This document shows positions 1 through 8,470 of a DNA stretch of 25,559 nucleotides, in pieces. Made by a program: the position numbers and the translations under genes. Source of the DNA: a virus; the IMG/VR virus record IMGVR_UViG_3300017751_000197, positions 1-25,559 of that record. The stretch is one strand, 5' to 3'. Under the pieces are notes generated by a model, which ran no database searches, was not told where the DNA came from, and saw only the letters and a program-made list of their open reading frames with translations. The first letter of the stretch is position 1; each line of letters starts with the position of its first letter.

Positions 1-12
1 CCCCTTTAGTCT

Positions 13-186
13 TTATACTTCTTCAGCTTCTTCAGCTTCCGCCTCTGGCGTTACCTGAGGCCCCGCTTGCTGTTGAATCTTTTGAATAACTCCCATACTT
101 GCTTTTGCTGGAAGCTCTCCTAATCCTCCAAGAACCATATTGATTTCTTCGAGAGATAAGTCGAGATTAATGTTTTCATTTGCCAT
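13..186 (-). CDS. Small acidic-tailed phage protein, 57 aa
   Basis: This short reading frame lies directly after nrdB. I translated it by hand. It begins MANENINLDLSLEEINMVL, continues with a Gln-rich helix (IQKIQQQ) and ends in a Glu/Ala-rich tail. An AGGA ribosome site lies about 9 bases before the ATG. The pattern (a hydrophobic helix followed by a Gln helix and a charged tail) resembles small proteins often found beside phage ribonucleotide reductase or replication genes, but I cannot assign a function. It is probably co-transcribed with nrdA, grx and nrdB, which lie immediately upstream. Nothing is visible in the last 12 bases of the window beyond it. Confidence 0.75.
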   Translation of the reverse strand: MANENINLDLSLEEINMVLGGLGELPAKASMGVIQKIQQQAGPQVTPEAEAEEAEEV

Positions 187-197
187 AATAGAAATTC

Positions 198-1157
198 CTA
201 TTTAAATATATCTTGCCAGTTTCCGGTAGTACTCGCGCGTGCATACTCGGTGGCTCTGTTTTCAAAAAAGTTAGTGTGCTCTACCCCATTTAACATATAG
301 TCAAGCCAGGGTAGAGGGTTTGTCTCACTTCCAAAAATTTTCTTCATTCCCAACCCTAGAAGTCTTCGATCTGCAATATAGCGAATATACTCTTTTACTT
401 CTTCAGCTTTCAAATCAGGCACTTCAGCACCTGCAAAACAAAGGTCAATAAAAGCATCTTCTAGTTCTACTGTTCGCTCTGCTGCACAATAGATTTCATA
501 CTTTAGATCATCATTCCATAATTGGGGGTTTTCATGAATAAAGGTGCGGAATAACTGTGACATGCCTTCTACGTGAAGTGTCTCATCACGAATCGACCAT
601 GTAACAATCTGCCCCATACCTTTCATCAAGTTATGTCTTGGGTAGTTTAACAAGATTGCAAAGCTACTAAACAATTGAACTCCTTCTGTAAATCCAGAGT
701 AAATCGCCATAGTTTTTGCAATATTCATTGGAGTATCCATTCCAAAATTGGAAAGATGCTCATGCTTATCCATCATTGCTTTATGCTCAAAAAACTTTTG
801 GTACTCATCGTCCCCAAAGCCAAGAGTTTCTAACAGTAGTGAATAAGCTTCTTGATGCACTGCTTCCATTGCTGCAAAAGCAACTAGCATCATTCTTACT
901 TCAGGCTGCTTAAATGTTGGTAGATAGTGTTTTGCATACCCACAGCAAACATCTACATCAGCCTGTGTAAAGAATCTAAAAATTTGGTTAATAAGTCGAC
1001 GGTTCTCTGGAGTCAACCTATCTCGGTAATCCCTCAGATCATCTGCAAGATTAACTTCATCAGGAAGCCAGTGCATATGCTGTTGAGTTTTATAGTGCTC
1101 AAAAGCCCAAGGATAATTAAAAGGCTTGTAATACTCTCGTTCTGTCAATAAATTCAT
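198..1157 (-). CDS. nrdB: Ribonucleotide reductase class I, beta (small) subunit
   Basis: The 319-residue protein is the radical-generating subunit of aerobic ribonucleotide reductase. It houses a dinuclear metal centre and a tyrosyl radical that it passes to NrdA, so that ribonucleotides become deoxyribonucleotides for phage DNA. The sequence shows the ferritin-like helices with the metal and radical motif MEAVHQEAYS (Glu, His and the radical Tyr in the spacing of E. coli Glu115/His118/Tyr122). It also shows the second ligand motif RDETLHVEG. The length is slightly short for the family (about 320-375). The start ATG overlaps the glutaredoxin stop (ATGA). With nrdA and the glutaredoxin it forms a complete reductase cassette. 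The assignment is firm; the metal used (Fe or Mn) cannot be told. Confidence 0.96.
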   Translation of the reverse strand: MNLLTEREYYKPFNYPWAFEHYKTQQHMHWLPDEVNLADDLRDYRDRLTPENRRLINQIFRFFTQADVDVCCGYAKHYLPTFKQPEVRMMLVAFAAMEAVHQEAYSLLLETLGFGDDEYQKFFEHKAMMDKHEHLSNFGMDTPMNIAKTMAIYSGFTEGVQLFSSFAILLNYPRHNLMKGMGQIVTWSIRDETLHVEGMSQLFRTFIHENPQLWNDDLKYEIYCAAERTVELEDAFIDLCFAGAEVPDLKAEEVKEYIRYIADRRLLGLGMKKIFGSETNPLPWLDYMLNGVEHTNFFENRATEYARASTTGNWQDIFK

Positions 1158-1390
1158 TCAACACTCTCTAAGACTTCTTTCAAGTCGCTGTATCCCCCAA
1201 TCCAAGTATCTCCCAATAAAATTTGGGGTACTGTACGTGCACTTGGGAATAATTTACTAAAAGCTACCATATCTTCTGCTGCGTCTATATACTCTGTTTC
1301 CATTCCTTTAGACTCTGATAGCTGTTTTGCTAAGTGACAAAATTTACATTCGTCGGTTCCGTATATTGTTATTTTATCCTTCACAAGCAA
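1154..1390 (-). CDS. Glutaredoxin, likely electron donor to the ribonucleotide reductase
   Basis: This 78-residue thioredoxin-fold protein has the beta strand ITIYGT, an active site CKFC near residues 16-19, the cis-proline motif TVPQ near 55-58 and the GGYSDL segment that binds glutathione in glutaredoxins. It would reduce the C-terminal cysteines of NrdA after each turnover. It lies between nrdA and nrdB and overlaps both. The long frame opens with TTG at 1390 (AAGGA four bases before it). A GTG two codons later is an equally possible start. NrdH-type redoxins usually carry C-[MV]-Q-C, so CKFC fits glutaredoxin better. Confidence 0.9.
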   Translation of the reverse strand: MLVKDKITIYGTDECKFCHLAKQLSESKGMETEYIDAAEDMVAFSKLFPSARTVPQILLGDTWIGGYSDLKEVLESVE

Positions 1391-3155
1391 GGCATCCTTC
1401 TTCGTCTATACTTTCAAATATGTACTGTCTTAACGCTTCGTCTGATACATTCTCAGCTCTTTTATACGCTTCACTTCGTAGATAGTATAGAGTTTTTACT
1501 TTCTTTTTCCATGCCATCATATGTACTGCATGAAGTTCTTGCTTAGATACATTTGAAGGAAAAAATACGTTTAAAGACTGACTTTGACAGATATGTTCTT
1601 GTCTATCGGCTGCAAAATCAATAACCCATCGCTGGTCAATCTCAACTGCGGTTTTGAAGACGTCTTTTGTATAGTCGTCCAAAAACTCAATATGCTGTAC
1701 TGAACCGCCGTTTGTAACAATACTCTTCCATACTTCATCTGTATCCTCTCCTAATTCTTGCAGAACATGCTCTAGATATTCATTCTTTTGAAGGCTTGAG
1801 CCACTCTTGGTTTTCTGAGTATATGCATTAGCCCTGTAAGGCTCAATACTAGGACTAGTATTACCGCAAATAATACTGCTACTAGCATTAGGAGCGACAG
1901 CAAGTAGATGAACATTACGAACTCCGTAACCCTTTGCATCAGGAGCTTCGCCCCGCTCTTCAGCCAATTTACGAGTTGCATTTACTGCCTCCGATTTTAT
2001 GTGCTTAAACATCCTCATATTTGCACTTTTTGCCATTGCACCTTCAAAAGGCAAATGATGCCTCTGTAGATACGCATGAAATCCCATAGCTCCCAGGCCA
2101 ATACTGCGCTCTTGCATAGCACTGTAGGCAGCTCTCCATAGCTCACGAGGAGCACTTTCGACAAAGTAGCTTATTACATTGTCTAGCATTGCTACTAAGT
2201 CAGGAATAAAGTTCTCATCGTGCTGCCACTCATCAAATTCTTCCAAATTTACACTTGAAAGACAGCATACAGCAGTTCTGTCCTCAGATGTAACTAACGT
2301 AATTTCGCTACAAAGATTTGAATGATGCACTTGCAGCCCTAGATCTTTTTGGCACTGAGGAAGACCTTCTTGTACAGTATCTCCAAACATAAGATAAGGC
2401 TCTCCAGTTTCTACTCGATTCTGAATAAGCTTTACCCAAAGTGTTTTTGCGGATATAGTTTTTACAACTCTGCCCGAATGTGGGTCAATTAAGTCCCAAG
2501 AATCATCAAATGCTTCTTCTCTCGTTGCAGCTTCTATTAGCTCCATAAATGCATCTGGAATAACTACTCCATGATGTAGATTTACAGACTTACGATTAAT
2601 ATCTCCACCTGTAGGCTTACGAACATCTAAAAACTCTTCAATCTCTGGGTGGGACATATCAAGATAAGCAGCATAGCTTCCTCGACGTGTTACACCTTGA
2701 GAGAATGCCAGCATTTCTGCATCCACTACTTTCATAAAAGGAATAACGCCAGTACTTTCGGAGCCATTGCTCGTTGACGAGCCTACACTCCTGATTGCGT
2801 TCCAACAACCACCTACGCCCCCACCAACACTACTAAGAAAAGCATTCTCTGTATAGTGGTTTGTAATTCCTTCTCGGCTATCATCTACATAGTTTAGAAA
2901 GCAGCTAATAGGAAGACCACGAGTAGTGCCTCCATTAGATAAGATAGGTGTAGAGAACATAAACCATAACTTACTAGCGTACTCATATAGCCTTTGTGCG
3001 TGTTCTTCATCATTTGCGAATGCCTTTGCTGCACGAGCAAAAGCATCTTGAGGTGAGATTTCTCCGTCGATTAAATACCGATCTTGCAGAGTTTTCTTAC
3101 TAAACTCTGACAAATACTTATCTCGTCGGTAATCTACTGTTACATTAAACGCCAC
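1374..3155 (-). CDS. nrdA: Ribonucleotide reductase class I, alpha (large) subunit
   Basis: The 593-residue catalytic subunit reduces ribonucleoside diphosphates. Visible motifs are PISCF (active-site Cys), NLCSEI (the Asn-x-Cys-x-Glu catalytic loop), a second Cys in VCCLSSVNL, the radical-transfer tyrosine pair in TLYYLRSE, and the C-terminal redox pair CLAC that is recharged by glutaredoxin. The protein starts at the catalytic ten-strand barrel: the ATP-cone of about 90 residues that lets dATP switch off cellular NrdA is absent, which explains the short length (E. coli about 760). The start is GTG at 3155, with GGGAG eight bases upstream, overlapping the end of the exonuclease gene. The reductase genes nrdA-grx-nrdB run as one overlapping block. 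Confidence 0.96.
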   Translation of the reverse strand: MAFNVTVDYRRDKYLSEFSKKTLQDRYLIDGEISPQDAFARAAKAFANDEEHAQRLYEYASKLWFMFSTPILSNGGTTRGLPISCFLNYVDDSREGITNHYTENAFLSSVGGGVGGCWNAIRSVGSSTSNGSESTGVIPFMKVVDAEMLAFSQGVTRRGSYAAYLDMSHPEIEEFLDVRKPTGGDINRKSVNLHHGVVIPDAFMELIEAATREEAFDDSWDLIDPHSGRVVKTISAKTLWVKLIQNRVETGEPYLMFGDTVQEGLPQCQKDLGLQVHHSNLCSEITLVTSEDRTAVCCLSSVNLEEFDEWQHDENFIPDLVAMLDNVISYFVESAPRELWRAAYSAMQERSIGLGAMGFHAYLQRHHLPFEGAMAKSANMRMFKHIKSEAVNATRKLAEERGEAPDAKGYGVRNVHLLAVAPNASSSIICGNTSPSIEPYRANAYTQKTKSGSSLQKNEYLEHVLQELGEDTDEVWKSIVTNGGSVQHIEFLDDYTKDVFKTAVEIDQRWVIDFAADRQEHICQSQSLNVFFPSNVSKQELHAVHMMAWKKKVKTLYYLRSEAYKRAENVSDEALRQYIFESIDEEGCLACEG

Positions 3156-3990
3156 TTAGTATTCTCCCTTCTATATCTGATATATTATCAGCCCCGATTG
3201 CTTCATCGCAATAAGTTACTAGATCCATTAATTCATAGTTCTGTAGTATCTGTTCTGCATTTACATTCAATGCTTGAATAAATTTATAACTACTTGGTAT
3301 AGGAGTTGCATCGTAAATATCCATTGCATCTCCATACTGTCGTATTAATTGTACTGCTCTTTTAGGGCCAATGCCAGGAATGCCTGGAACGTTGTCTCCT
3401 TTATCGCCTGTGAGACACTTTAAAGAGATATATTGTTCAGGTGTGCACTCATAGTGCTCTTTCCAAGTTTCTAGCGTAACTTCCTTCCTCGTTACATAAG
3501 AAAACCGCCCTACATTTTCTTGAATAAGCAAGTCCCAGTCTCTATCGCTTGAAATTAGCCAAATATATTCTAGGTCGTACTTATCTTTATTATTTACCAA
3601 GTGTGCAGCAATATCGTCTGCCTCTACTCCTTTATAGCGAAGAACGGGATGCCCTGCGGCTTCTAAAACTTTAAGGGACTCTTCATACTCTTCAAAAAAT
3701 TCTTCGAAGGCGATTCGTTCCTCTTCTGTTTGTTCTGCGAACTTCTCTTTTCGATTCTGCTTATACTCTGAGTTTATACCCTTTCTATAAGTAGAAGAGC
3801 CCCAGTCTGCTGTAAGTATCAATTTCTTACAATCATACGATGTTGCTAAAGATTCTACTGTTCTTTGAAAATCGTACCTAAAGTCAGAGCGCCCTTGATG
3901 CTTCCATCTAAATGCTAAGTTAAGAGTATCTACTATAAGAGCAGCGTTTTCACATGGGTTTACAAGTTTATCATTGAAATTGAACGCCAT
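3145..3990 (-). CDS. 5'-3' exonuclease / flap endonuclease (FEN family, T5 D15-like)
   Basis: The 281-residue protein belongs to the 5' nuclease family that removes RNA primers and flaps during lagging-strand synthesis. It has the N-terminal metal Asp in LIVDTLNLA, the acidic cluster GVEADDI, the SSDRDWD motif, and the helix-hairpin-helix GDKGDNVPGIPGIGPKRA that grips duplex DNA. The length matches stand-alone phage enzymes such as T5 D15. The polymerase in this window has no 5' nuclease domain of its own, so this gene supplies it. It overlaps the PD-(D/E)XK nuclease gene upstream and nrdA downstream. Its start is ATG. Confidence 0.93.
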   Translation of the reverse strand: MAFNFNDKLVNPCENAALIVDTLNLAFRWKHQGRSDFRYDFQRTVESLATSYDCKKLILTADWGSSTYRKGINSEYKQNRKEKFAEQTEEERIAFEEFFEEYEESLKVLEAAGHPVLRYKGVEADDIAAHLVNNKDKYDLEYIWLISSDRDWDLLIQENVGRFSYVTRKEVTLETWKEHYECTPEQYISLKCLTGDKGDNVPGIPGIGPKRAVQLIRQYGDAMDIYDATPIPSSYKFIQALNVNAEQILQNYELMDLVTYCDEAIGADNISDIEGRILSGV

Positions 3991-4429
3991 TTCTTAAAAA
4001 CTCCACTGTTTCATTTTCTAGCCATATAGTTGCAGGAAGAACAAAACAGTTTAAAAACTGTATAAACATCCATTCTTCAGTGTTTCTTGGCTGTAGATTT
4101 GTTACTACGAATACAGGTGAACGATTATACTTAAAGAAAAGTAAAGGTTCTTGATCGCCACCTGCGGCTTGTTTTTCTACTTTTTTCCACCAGCGAACCA
4201 GATTATTAGTCTTTCTCGCAGTGAATATTTTGTCGGAGAGAGGAGAACTCTCATAGTTCTTTACTTCTATACAGAAGCGATTTTTTTCGTTTGGCACATA
4301 TAAGTCTCCTTTTAAATACTCAAGCGCGCCCGAATTCGGGACACGCTCAAATTGAAGGTCTGTTGCCCCACGAAGCATATCTCGAACTAGATATTCTCCT
4401 CGCGCACCTTTTGCTCTGCTATCAACCAT
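3971..4429 (-). CDS. PD-(D/E)XK nuclease, Holliday-junction-resolvase-like
   Basis: The 152-residue protein shows the pattern of archaeal Hjc-type resolvases and related nucleases: an N-terminal helix GARGEYLVRDML with the metal-binding Glu, then GDLYV (Asp), then CIEVKNY, which is the E-x-K core. Such enzymes cut branched DNA, so it could resolve recombination or replication intermediates together with SbcCD and the UvsW-like helicase upstream. The family assignment rests on the ordered E...D...E-x-K motif. The exact substrate is inference, and a VRR-NUC-like or other junction nuclease is possible. Its ATG overlaps the preceding stop (TAATG), a sign of translational coupling. Confidence 0.75.
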   Translation of the reverse strand: MVDSRAKGARGEYLVRDMLRGATDLQFERVPNSGALEYLKGDLYVPNEKNRFCIEVKNYESSPLSDKIFTARKTNNLVRWWKKVEKQAAGGDQEPLLFFKYNRSPVFVVTNLQPRNTEEWMFIQFLNCFVLPATIWLENETVEFLRNGVQFQ

Positions 4430-4629
4430 TATAAGAATTCTTTTAAGGCTTGATTCTTTTCATATGCTTCAGCATATTTAGAAATCTGACTATCAATTGC
4501 TTCTAAGATTTCGGGATGCTCTCCAATACCCGTAGGACTAGTTAAATATATTTCTATATTTACTAGCGCTTCCTGCATCTGTCCGACATACTTCGCTCTT
4601 AGGGCGCCTACTATTTTCTCTCTCATCAT
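4429..4629 (-). CDS. Small conserved-looking phage protein, 66 aa
   Basis: The frame begins with two Met codons and encodes a mostly helical protein (MREKIVGALRAKYVGQMQEA... ISKYAEAYEKNQAL). The repeated charged helix pattern and lack of Cys suggest a small two- or three-helix protein. It overlaps the following nuclease gene by one base pair step (TAATG) and has an AGAGAG stretch before the start. I recognise no family. Being sandwiched between SbcC and a resolvase-like nuclease suggests a role near recombination, but this is only context. Confidence 0.65.
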   Translation of the reverse strand: MMREKIVGALRAKYVGQMQEALVNIEIYLTSPTGIGEHPEILEAIDSQISKYAEAYEKNQALKEFL

Positions 4630-4717
4630 ACTCTCTTTCTAATGCCTCTTTCAGTTCCTGCTCTTTAGCTTTCTGTAACATCCATACTCGTCTTTGGGAA
4701 GATAGTCTGTTATTCAT
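4538..4717 (-). CDS. Possible overlapping small protein, 59 aa
   Basis: A reading frame starts with an ATG that overlaps the SbcC stop codon (ATGA, the same junction used elsewhere here). It fills the otherwise empty bases 4630-4713 and then runs about 90 bases into the next gene in another frame. The first half is highly charged and helical (QKAKEQELKEALERE), typical of a coiled coil. The second half is Arg/Ser-rich and less protein-like. There is no strong ribosome site, so translation would depend on coupling to sbcC. It could also be an 85-base spacer that is not translated. Confidence 0.4.
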   Translation of the reverse strand: MNNRLSSQRRVWMLQKAKEQELKEALEREYDERENSRRPKSEVCRTDAGSASKYRNIFN

Positions 4718-6510
4718 TCTAATGCACTCACATTTTCTCTCTTTACGACTTCAATCTTCTCTAACAAAGGATGAGTCCAACCGTGACTAACTACATAGGT
4801 ATTGAGGTTTTCCTCGCCTAGTAATACTTCTACTAGCTTTTCTCTACCTGTTTCGTCTAGTACGTTTATCACTTCATCTAAGAAAAGAATATTGATTCGT
4901 GACTTAGAAATACTACTCATTAACTTACGAATTGCTATGAGAGTAGCGGTATTTACTCTTGCCAATTCTCCAGAAGAGAGAGCAAGAATATCGACAATGT
5001 TTCCATTGTCTGTTATTTGCACGTTTAGCTTATCATTGCTTACAACAAACTCAAGAGTAAAACGCCCGTCTGAAAGTTCTCCCAGATATGTGTTTACTAA
5101 CTCTTCGAGTTCTTTTACTAGATTTTCGATCTTGTAAGCAATTAAGCCGTTTGTGCTAAATGCCTTCTTCAAAACTTCAAGGTCTGAGTATGTATCTTCG
5201 ATACCTACTAAACTGGCTTGAGCTTCCTCTAATTGCTCCAGAAACTCATCCGTCTGCTCTTGAATTACTTGGATTCGTGTGTTTTGCTTTGTGCGTTTTT
5301 CGTTTTCTGTTGCTGCTGCTTCCACCGATTTCTTAATTGAAAGAAGTTCTTTTCGTACTTCTTCCGTGCGGCTTTCAAGCTCTTCTTTGTCCATAAGGGG
5401 TACTGGGAGACTTCGGTCAACGCTTCTGTAAAGATCCTCCCACTCTCGTTGCATTTTGTTTTTATGGTCAAAAAGAGCATTGTTTTCCTTAATTTTCTCA
5501 ATTCTTCTTCTGGTGTCACTTACTTTTTCCTCCGCAGAACGAATCTTATCTTCTTCTTCCTCAATAAGAGAGGTTTTAAACTCAGGATCGACAGCTTGCT
5601 CACAAGTAGGGCATTTATCATTTAATTCGTGCAACTTTTTCACAAGCCTTTTTGACCCCGCTACGACCCCGTTGAGATTGCCAACTTCGGATTGTAGGTC
5701 ATCATAAGACTGTTTTGCAGATACTTGTATATTCTGAATATCTTGAATATTTATCTGCTTGAGCAGCTTTATGTACTGATTATTTGTAGAGATTTTTTTA
5801 TTTTTTTCCGAAATATTTTCAATTTCTATCGTCAGTGATCGGAATTGAGTCTCAAGTTCTTCCGTGTCGTTTTCAATTTTTAGCATTGGCAGTATATTGG
5901 TATCTCTTAATCTGTTATCATTTAACCATTTTTCTACTATTGCTACTTTTGATTTAACTGCTGATATTTCAAGAGAAAGATCCTTAGAACATTCCTTAAA
6001 TAAATCAAACAACTCTACATATTCTTCTAGGTGCAGTAAATCTATCAGAAACTTCTTGCGGTTTGTATCAGTTGCAGTAAGAAACTGTAGACTCGCATTT
6101 GTGTTCTGATATACAAGCTGTGAAAAAGTTTTGAAGTCGATACCAACTATGTCTTGGATAGACTTAAAAGTATTCGTAGCTGTATGGCTAGAAATATCTT
6201 CACCATTCTTTGAAAGAATAACTTTTATACTAGACTTTCTATCAATGTTTACTATGTACTCGTCTTCTTCTTTTGTAAATTCTAAGTTTATAGAATAACC
6301 ACTATTTACGTAACGATTAGGAATATCTGCTTTTTTGATTCCTTTTGAGTTCTTGTTAAATAGTGCTTCTTCAATAATTAACGGTATGGATGACTTACCC
6401 ATACCGTTAGTGCCAATTATTTGAGTTACTGTGTTTTCTTCTAGGTCTAGTACATTACCAGCTCCATAGCTGAAACAGTTATCCCATTGTAGCTTTTTGA
6501 GCGTAATCAT
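4714..6510 (-). CDS. sbcC: SbcC/Rad50-type recombination ATPase (T4 gp46, T5 D13-like)
   Basis: The 598-residue SMC-like ATPase works with SbcD to process DNA ends and hairpins for recombination-dependent replication. An N-terminal Walker A (GTNGMGKSS, about residues 33-41) is followed by long coiled coils. These are broken near residue 298 by the zinc hook CPTC that joins two molecules. The C-terminal lobe has the ABC signature ALSSGELAR and the Walker B ILFLDEVINVLDETG, with a switch His in VSHGW. The length is close to T4 gp46 and much shorter than bacterial SbcC (about 1,000), which is normal for phages. It overlaps sbcD by 32 bases. Confidence 0.95.
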   Translation of the reverse strand: MITLKKLQWDNCFSYGAGNVLDLEENTVTQIIGTNGMGKSSIPLIIEEALFNKNSKGIKKADIPNRYVNSGYSINLEFTKEEDEYIVNIDRKSSIKVILSKNGEDISSHTATNTFKSIQDIVGIDFKTFSQLVYQNTNASLQFLTATDTNRKKFLIDLLHLEEYVELFDLFKECSKDLSLEISAVKSKVAIVEKWLNDNRLRDTNILPMLKIENDTEELETQFRSLTIEIENISEKNKKISTNNQYIKLLKQINIQDIQNIQVSAKQSYDDLQSEVGNLNGVVAGSKRLVKKLHELNDKCPTCEQAVDPEFKTSLIEEEEDKIRSAEEKVSDTRRRIEKIKENNALFDHKNKMQREWEDLYRSVDRSLPVPLMDKEELESRTEEVRKELLSIKKSVEAAATENEKRTKQNTRIQVIQEQTDEFLEQLEEAQASLVGIEDTYSDLEVLKKAFSTNGLIAYKIENLVKELEELVNTYLGELSDGRFTLEFVVSNDKLNVQITDNGNIVDILALSSGELARVNTATLIAIRKLMSSISKSRINILFLDEVINVLDETGREKLVEVLLGEENLNTYVVSHGWTHPLLEKIEVVKRENVSALE

Positions 6511-7438
6511 TAAAAGTACCTATAATATTTTGTATTTTACCAGAGTCTAATTCCAAGATATAGGCTAGATACTCTACTAGCTCCTCTTGGATAGTCATTT
6601 CTTTATCAATTACTAAAGCTGCTTCACTGTTTCGTTTTACTACTTTCTTATCCAGTAAGTCGCTATTCTTAACAGCGGCTAAGTCTTGCATATCGCCTTC
6701 CAATTCATAAATTGTATGGTGATAGTCTGTAGATACCATGTCATCTGGAGAAGTAACAGTTTTTCGAAGCAGTTGGGGAAGATCAAAAGCATCCCACATC
6801 CAGCTCCAGTCTTGTTCATTGATAAGCAGGTATCCTGTACTAACCTCATTTCTGTGAAAAGAAGTTGTCATAGGGCTGCCAGGGTATACAACATTTCTTT
6901 GGCTATTACTATGAGCGTGGAGGTCTCCCGAGAAAACAACTGGGAACTCCTCAAACCTGTCTAAGTCCACCTCTGGCTTGACATGTGGAGGAATTTCGCC
7001 ACGAACATGAGTAAATAAAGGATGCTGTGTATTAAACTTTTCGATACTCTCTTTTCTATGAAGATCGGCATAGGGTAAGATACCAAATCCCATATCTGAA
7101 TCAATATAGGATATATCTACTATCTGTACTAAAGGGTTAATATCTCGTGAGACTTGCTTTAGCTGAGTGAAGAAAGTCTTATTCTTCTTTGTAGCTTCGT
7201 GGTTGCCGTCATAGATAATAGTTGGAATCTTTACTTCCCGAATAAACGAGAAGTAAAGCTCCAACTCTTCCATATTAGGCAGACGGTCAAAGAGGTCACC
7301 CCCAATGATATGCATATTACACTGCTGTTCGAGAGAATGAATCTGCTCGAAAAACATGCTATAGCGGTTTAATGCCCACTCTCGCGGAACATTTTTCTGT
7401 CCTAGCTTTAAGTGCCAATCTGCCGTAAATAGAATCAT
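6479..7438 (-). CDS. sbcD: SbcD/Mre11-type nuclease (T4 gp47, T5 D12-like)
   Basis: The 319-residue calcineurin-like phosphoesterase is the nuclease partner of SbcC. The metal-binding motifs occur in order: FTADWHL (Asp, His), GGDLFDR, YDGNHE, and FSGDLHAHS. The first motif reads D-W-H as in T4 gp47 and many SbcD proteins. The C-terminal third (after about residue 220) is the capping and SbcC-binding part and is poorly conserved. The start ATG overlaps the preceding gene's stop. The gene order sbcD-sbcC with overlap implies stoichiometric production. Confidence 0.94.
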   Translation of the reverse strand: MILFTADWHLKLGQKNVPREWALNRYSMFFEQIHSLEQQCNMHIIGGDLFDRLPNMEELELYFSFIREVKIPTIIYDGNHEATKKNKTFFTQLKQVSRDINPLVQIVDISYIDSDMGFGILPYADLHRKESIEKFNTQHPLFTHVRGEIPPHVKPEVDLDRFEEFPVVFSGDLHAHSNSQRNVVYPGSPMTTSFHRNEVSTGYLLINEQDWSWMWDAFDLPQLLRKTVTSPDDMVSTDYHHTIYELEGDMQDLAAVKNSDLLDKKVVKRNSEAALVIDKEMTIQEELVEYLAYILELDSGKIQNIIGTFNDYAQKATMG

Positions 7439-8064
7439 GAAACATCAAACTCCGCATCAAGTGCTTCGTCATCAATTTCATTTGTTTCTGCTTGTCGTAC
7501 ACGATCAAGCAGCTCTTTTTGAGCATCAGGAGTAGGGCGAGGCATAACATCGTCCATAGACTTCAGATTTGCTGCAAGCTCCGCTTCAGTTTCCGTTAGA
7601 GGACGCGGCTTGCACTTCAATACTTGAAGTTGATACTCGACATTGTAAGCTAGAGGGCCAGTCTTGACTTTCTTGAACTTAACGTCCCAGCCAGTCTCAG
7701 GGTCTGTAGGATCGCCCAAGTCTTCAGCAGCCGTAAGGATTTGCTCCCACAGCTTCTTCTTGAGGTTTACTAGCTTAACTTCGCCATTGTGGATGCACTG
7801 CATAGCATAGCTCCATCCACACTTTAGATCGGGGTAGTATTCACGAACCCAATCTTTCTCTTTGTTATTAAATCGCTCTTGGTTTCGATCAAAAGACAGA
7901 CACTCTAAAGGAATGTTCTTATCGTTTTCACCTGTAATCCAGTATACATACCTAGCTAGAATATCACCTACCAAACGAATGGAGTTATCTCCCTCTTGGT
8001 AAGCGTAGTTAGTCATGTTACCTTTTTGTGCTGAACCTTTTGATTTGTTAAAACTTAGTGCCAT
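7435..8064 (-). CDS. Probable single-stranded DNA-binding protein
   Basis: The 209-residue protein has a short Lys-rich start, a beta-rich central region with many aromatic residues (ARYVYWITGEN, WVREYYPDLKCGWSYAMQC), which suit stacking on ssDNA, and a strongly acidic C-terminal tail (NEIDDEALDAEFDVS). An OB-like core plus an acidic tail that recruits partners is the hallmark of phage SSBs such as T7 gp2.5 and T4 gp32. No other SSB is visible in this replisome region. A good ribosome site (AGGAG, eight bases before ATG) suggests high expression. The call is by architecture and context rather than by a diagnostic motif. Confidence 0.55.
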   Translation of the reverse strand: MALSFNKSKGSAQKGNMTNYAYQEGDNSIRLVGDILARYVYWITGENDKNIPLECLSFDRNQERFNNKEKDWVREYYPDLKCGWSYAMQCIHNGEVKLVNLKKKLWEQILTAAEDLGDPTDPETGWDVKFKKVKTGPLAYNVEYQLQVLKCKPRPLTETEAELAANLKSMDDVMPRPTPDAQKELLDRVRQAETNEIDDEALDAEFDVS

Positions 8065-8468
8065 TCTGTTTTCTCCTGTGGGACTTCTTCATATAAAAAA
8101 TGTAATCTATCATCTTCTACATAAAGTAGCCTATCGTTGTTTGTTAAATGTTCAAGTGGGTCTAATGGGAGTTCCAATAGACTGATTGTTGTCTCACCAG
8201 AGGCGAGGTACTCGGCAAACGAGCGTAAACTAGCCATAGCTAAGTATATCGCAACATCTGCGCGAGCATGTCTAAACGAGTTAAACAAAAGAACATCTGC
8301 ATGCGCTAGGAAAGACTCTCCTCGAAAATCCATGTCATAATATTTATAGACAGGATCGTATTTATTACGAGGTATAGAATTCCGTACCATCATCTCAAAT
8401 ATCGTATAGATAGTCGAAGGCTGGCCATTTGCGATGTAGAATATTTTTTTCCAGTCGTAAAGAAGCAT
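8055..8468 (-). CDS. Conserved-looking phage protein of unknown function, 137 aa
   Basis: The protein has an N-terminal helix MLLYDWKKIF, a central segment rich in aromatic and charged residues (YKYYDMDFRGESF) and a largely helical second half (YLAMASLRSFAEYL). I do not recognise a named family. The start is odd: the only ATG covering the well-formed N-terminus abuts the -10 box of the promoter at 8471-8499, so transcripts from that promoter would begin inside or after this codon, and no ribosome site precedes it. Translation from the ATG would need read-through messages from the helicase gene upstream. An internal ATG pair at 8388-8393 (GAG close upstream) could serve promoter-derived transcripts. 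It overlaps the probable SSB gene by 10 bases. Confidence 0.75.
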   Translation of the reverse strand: MLLYDWKKIFYIANGQPSTIYTIFEMMVRNSIPRNKYDPVYKYYDMDFRGESFLAHADVLLFNSFRHARADVAIYLAMASLRSFAEYLASGETTISLLELPLDPLEHLTNNDRLLYVEDDRLHFLYEEVPQEKTEWH

Positions 8469-8470
8469 AT

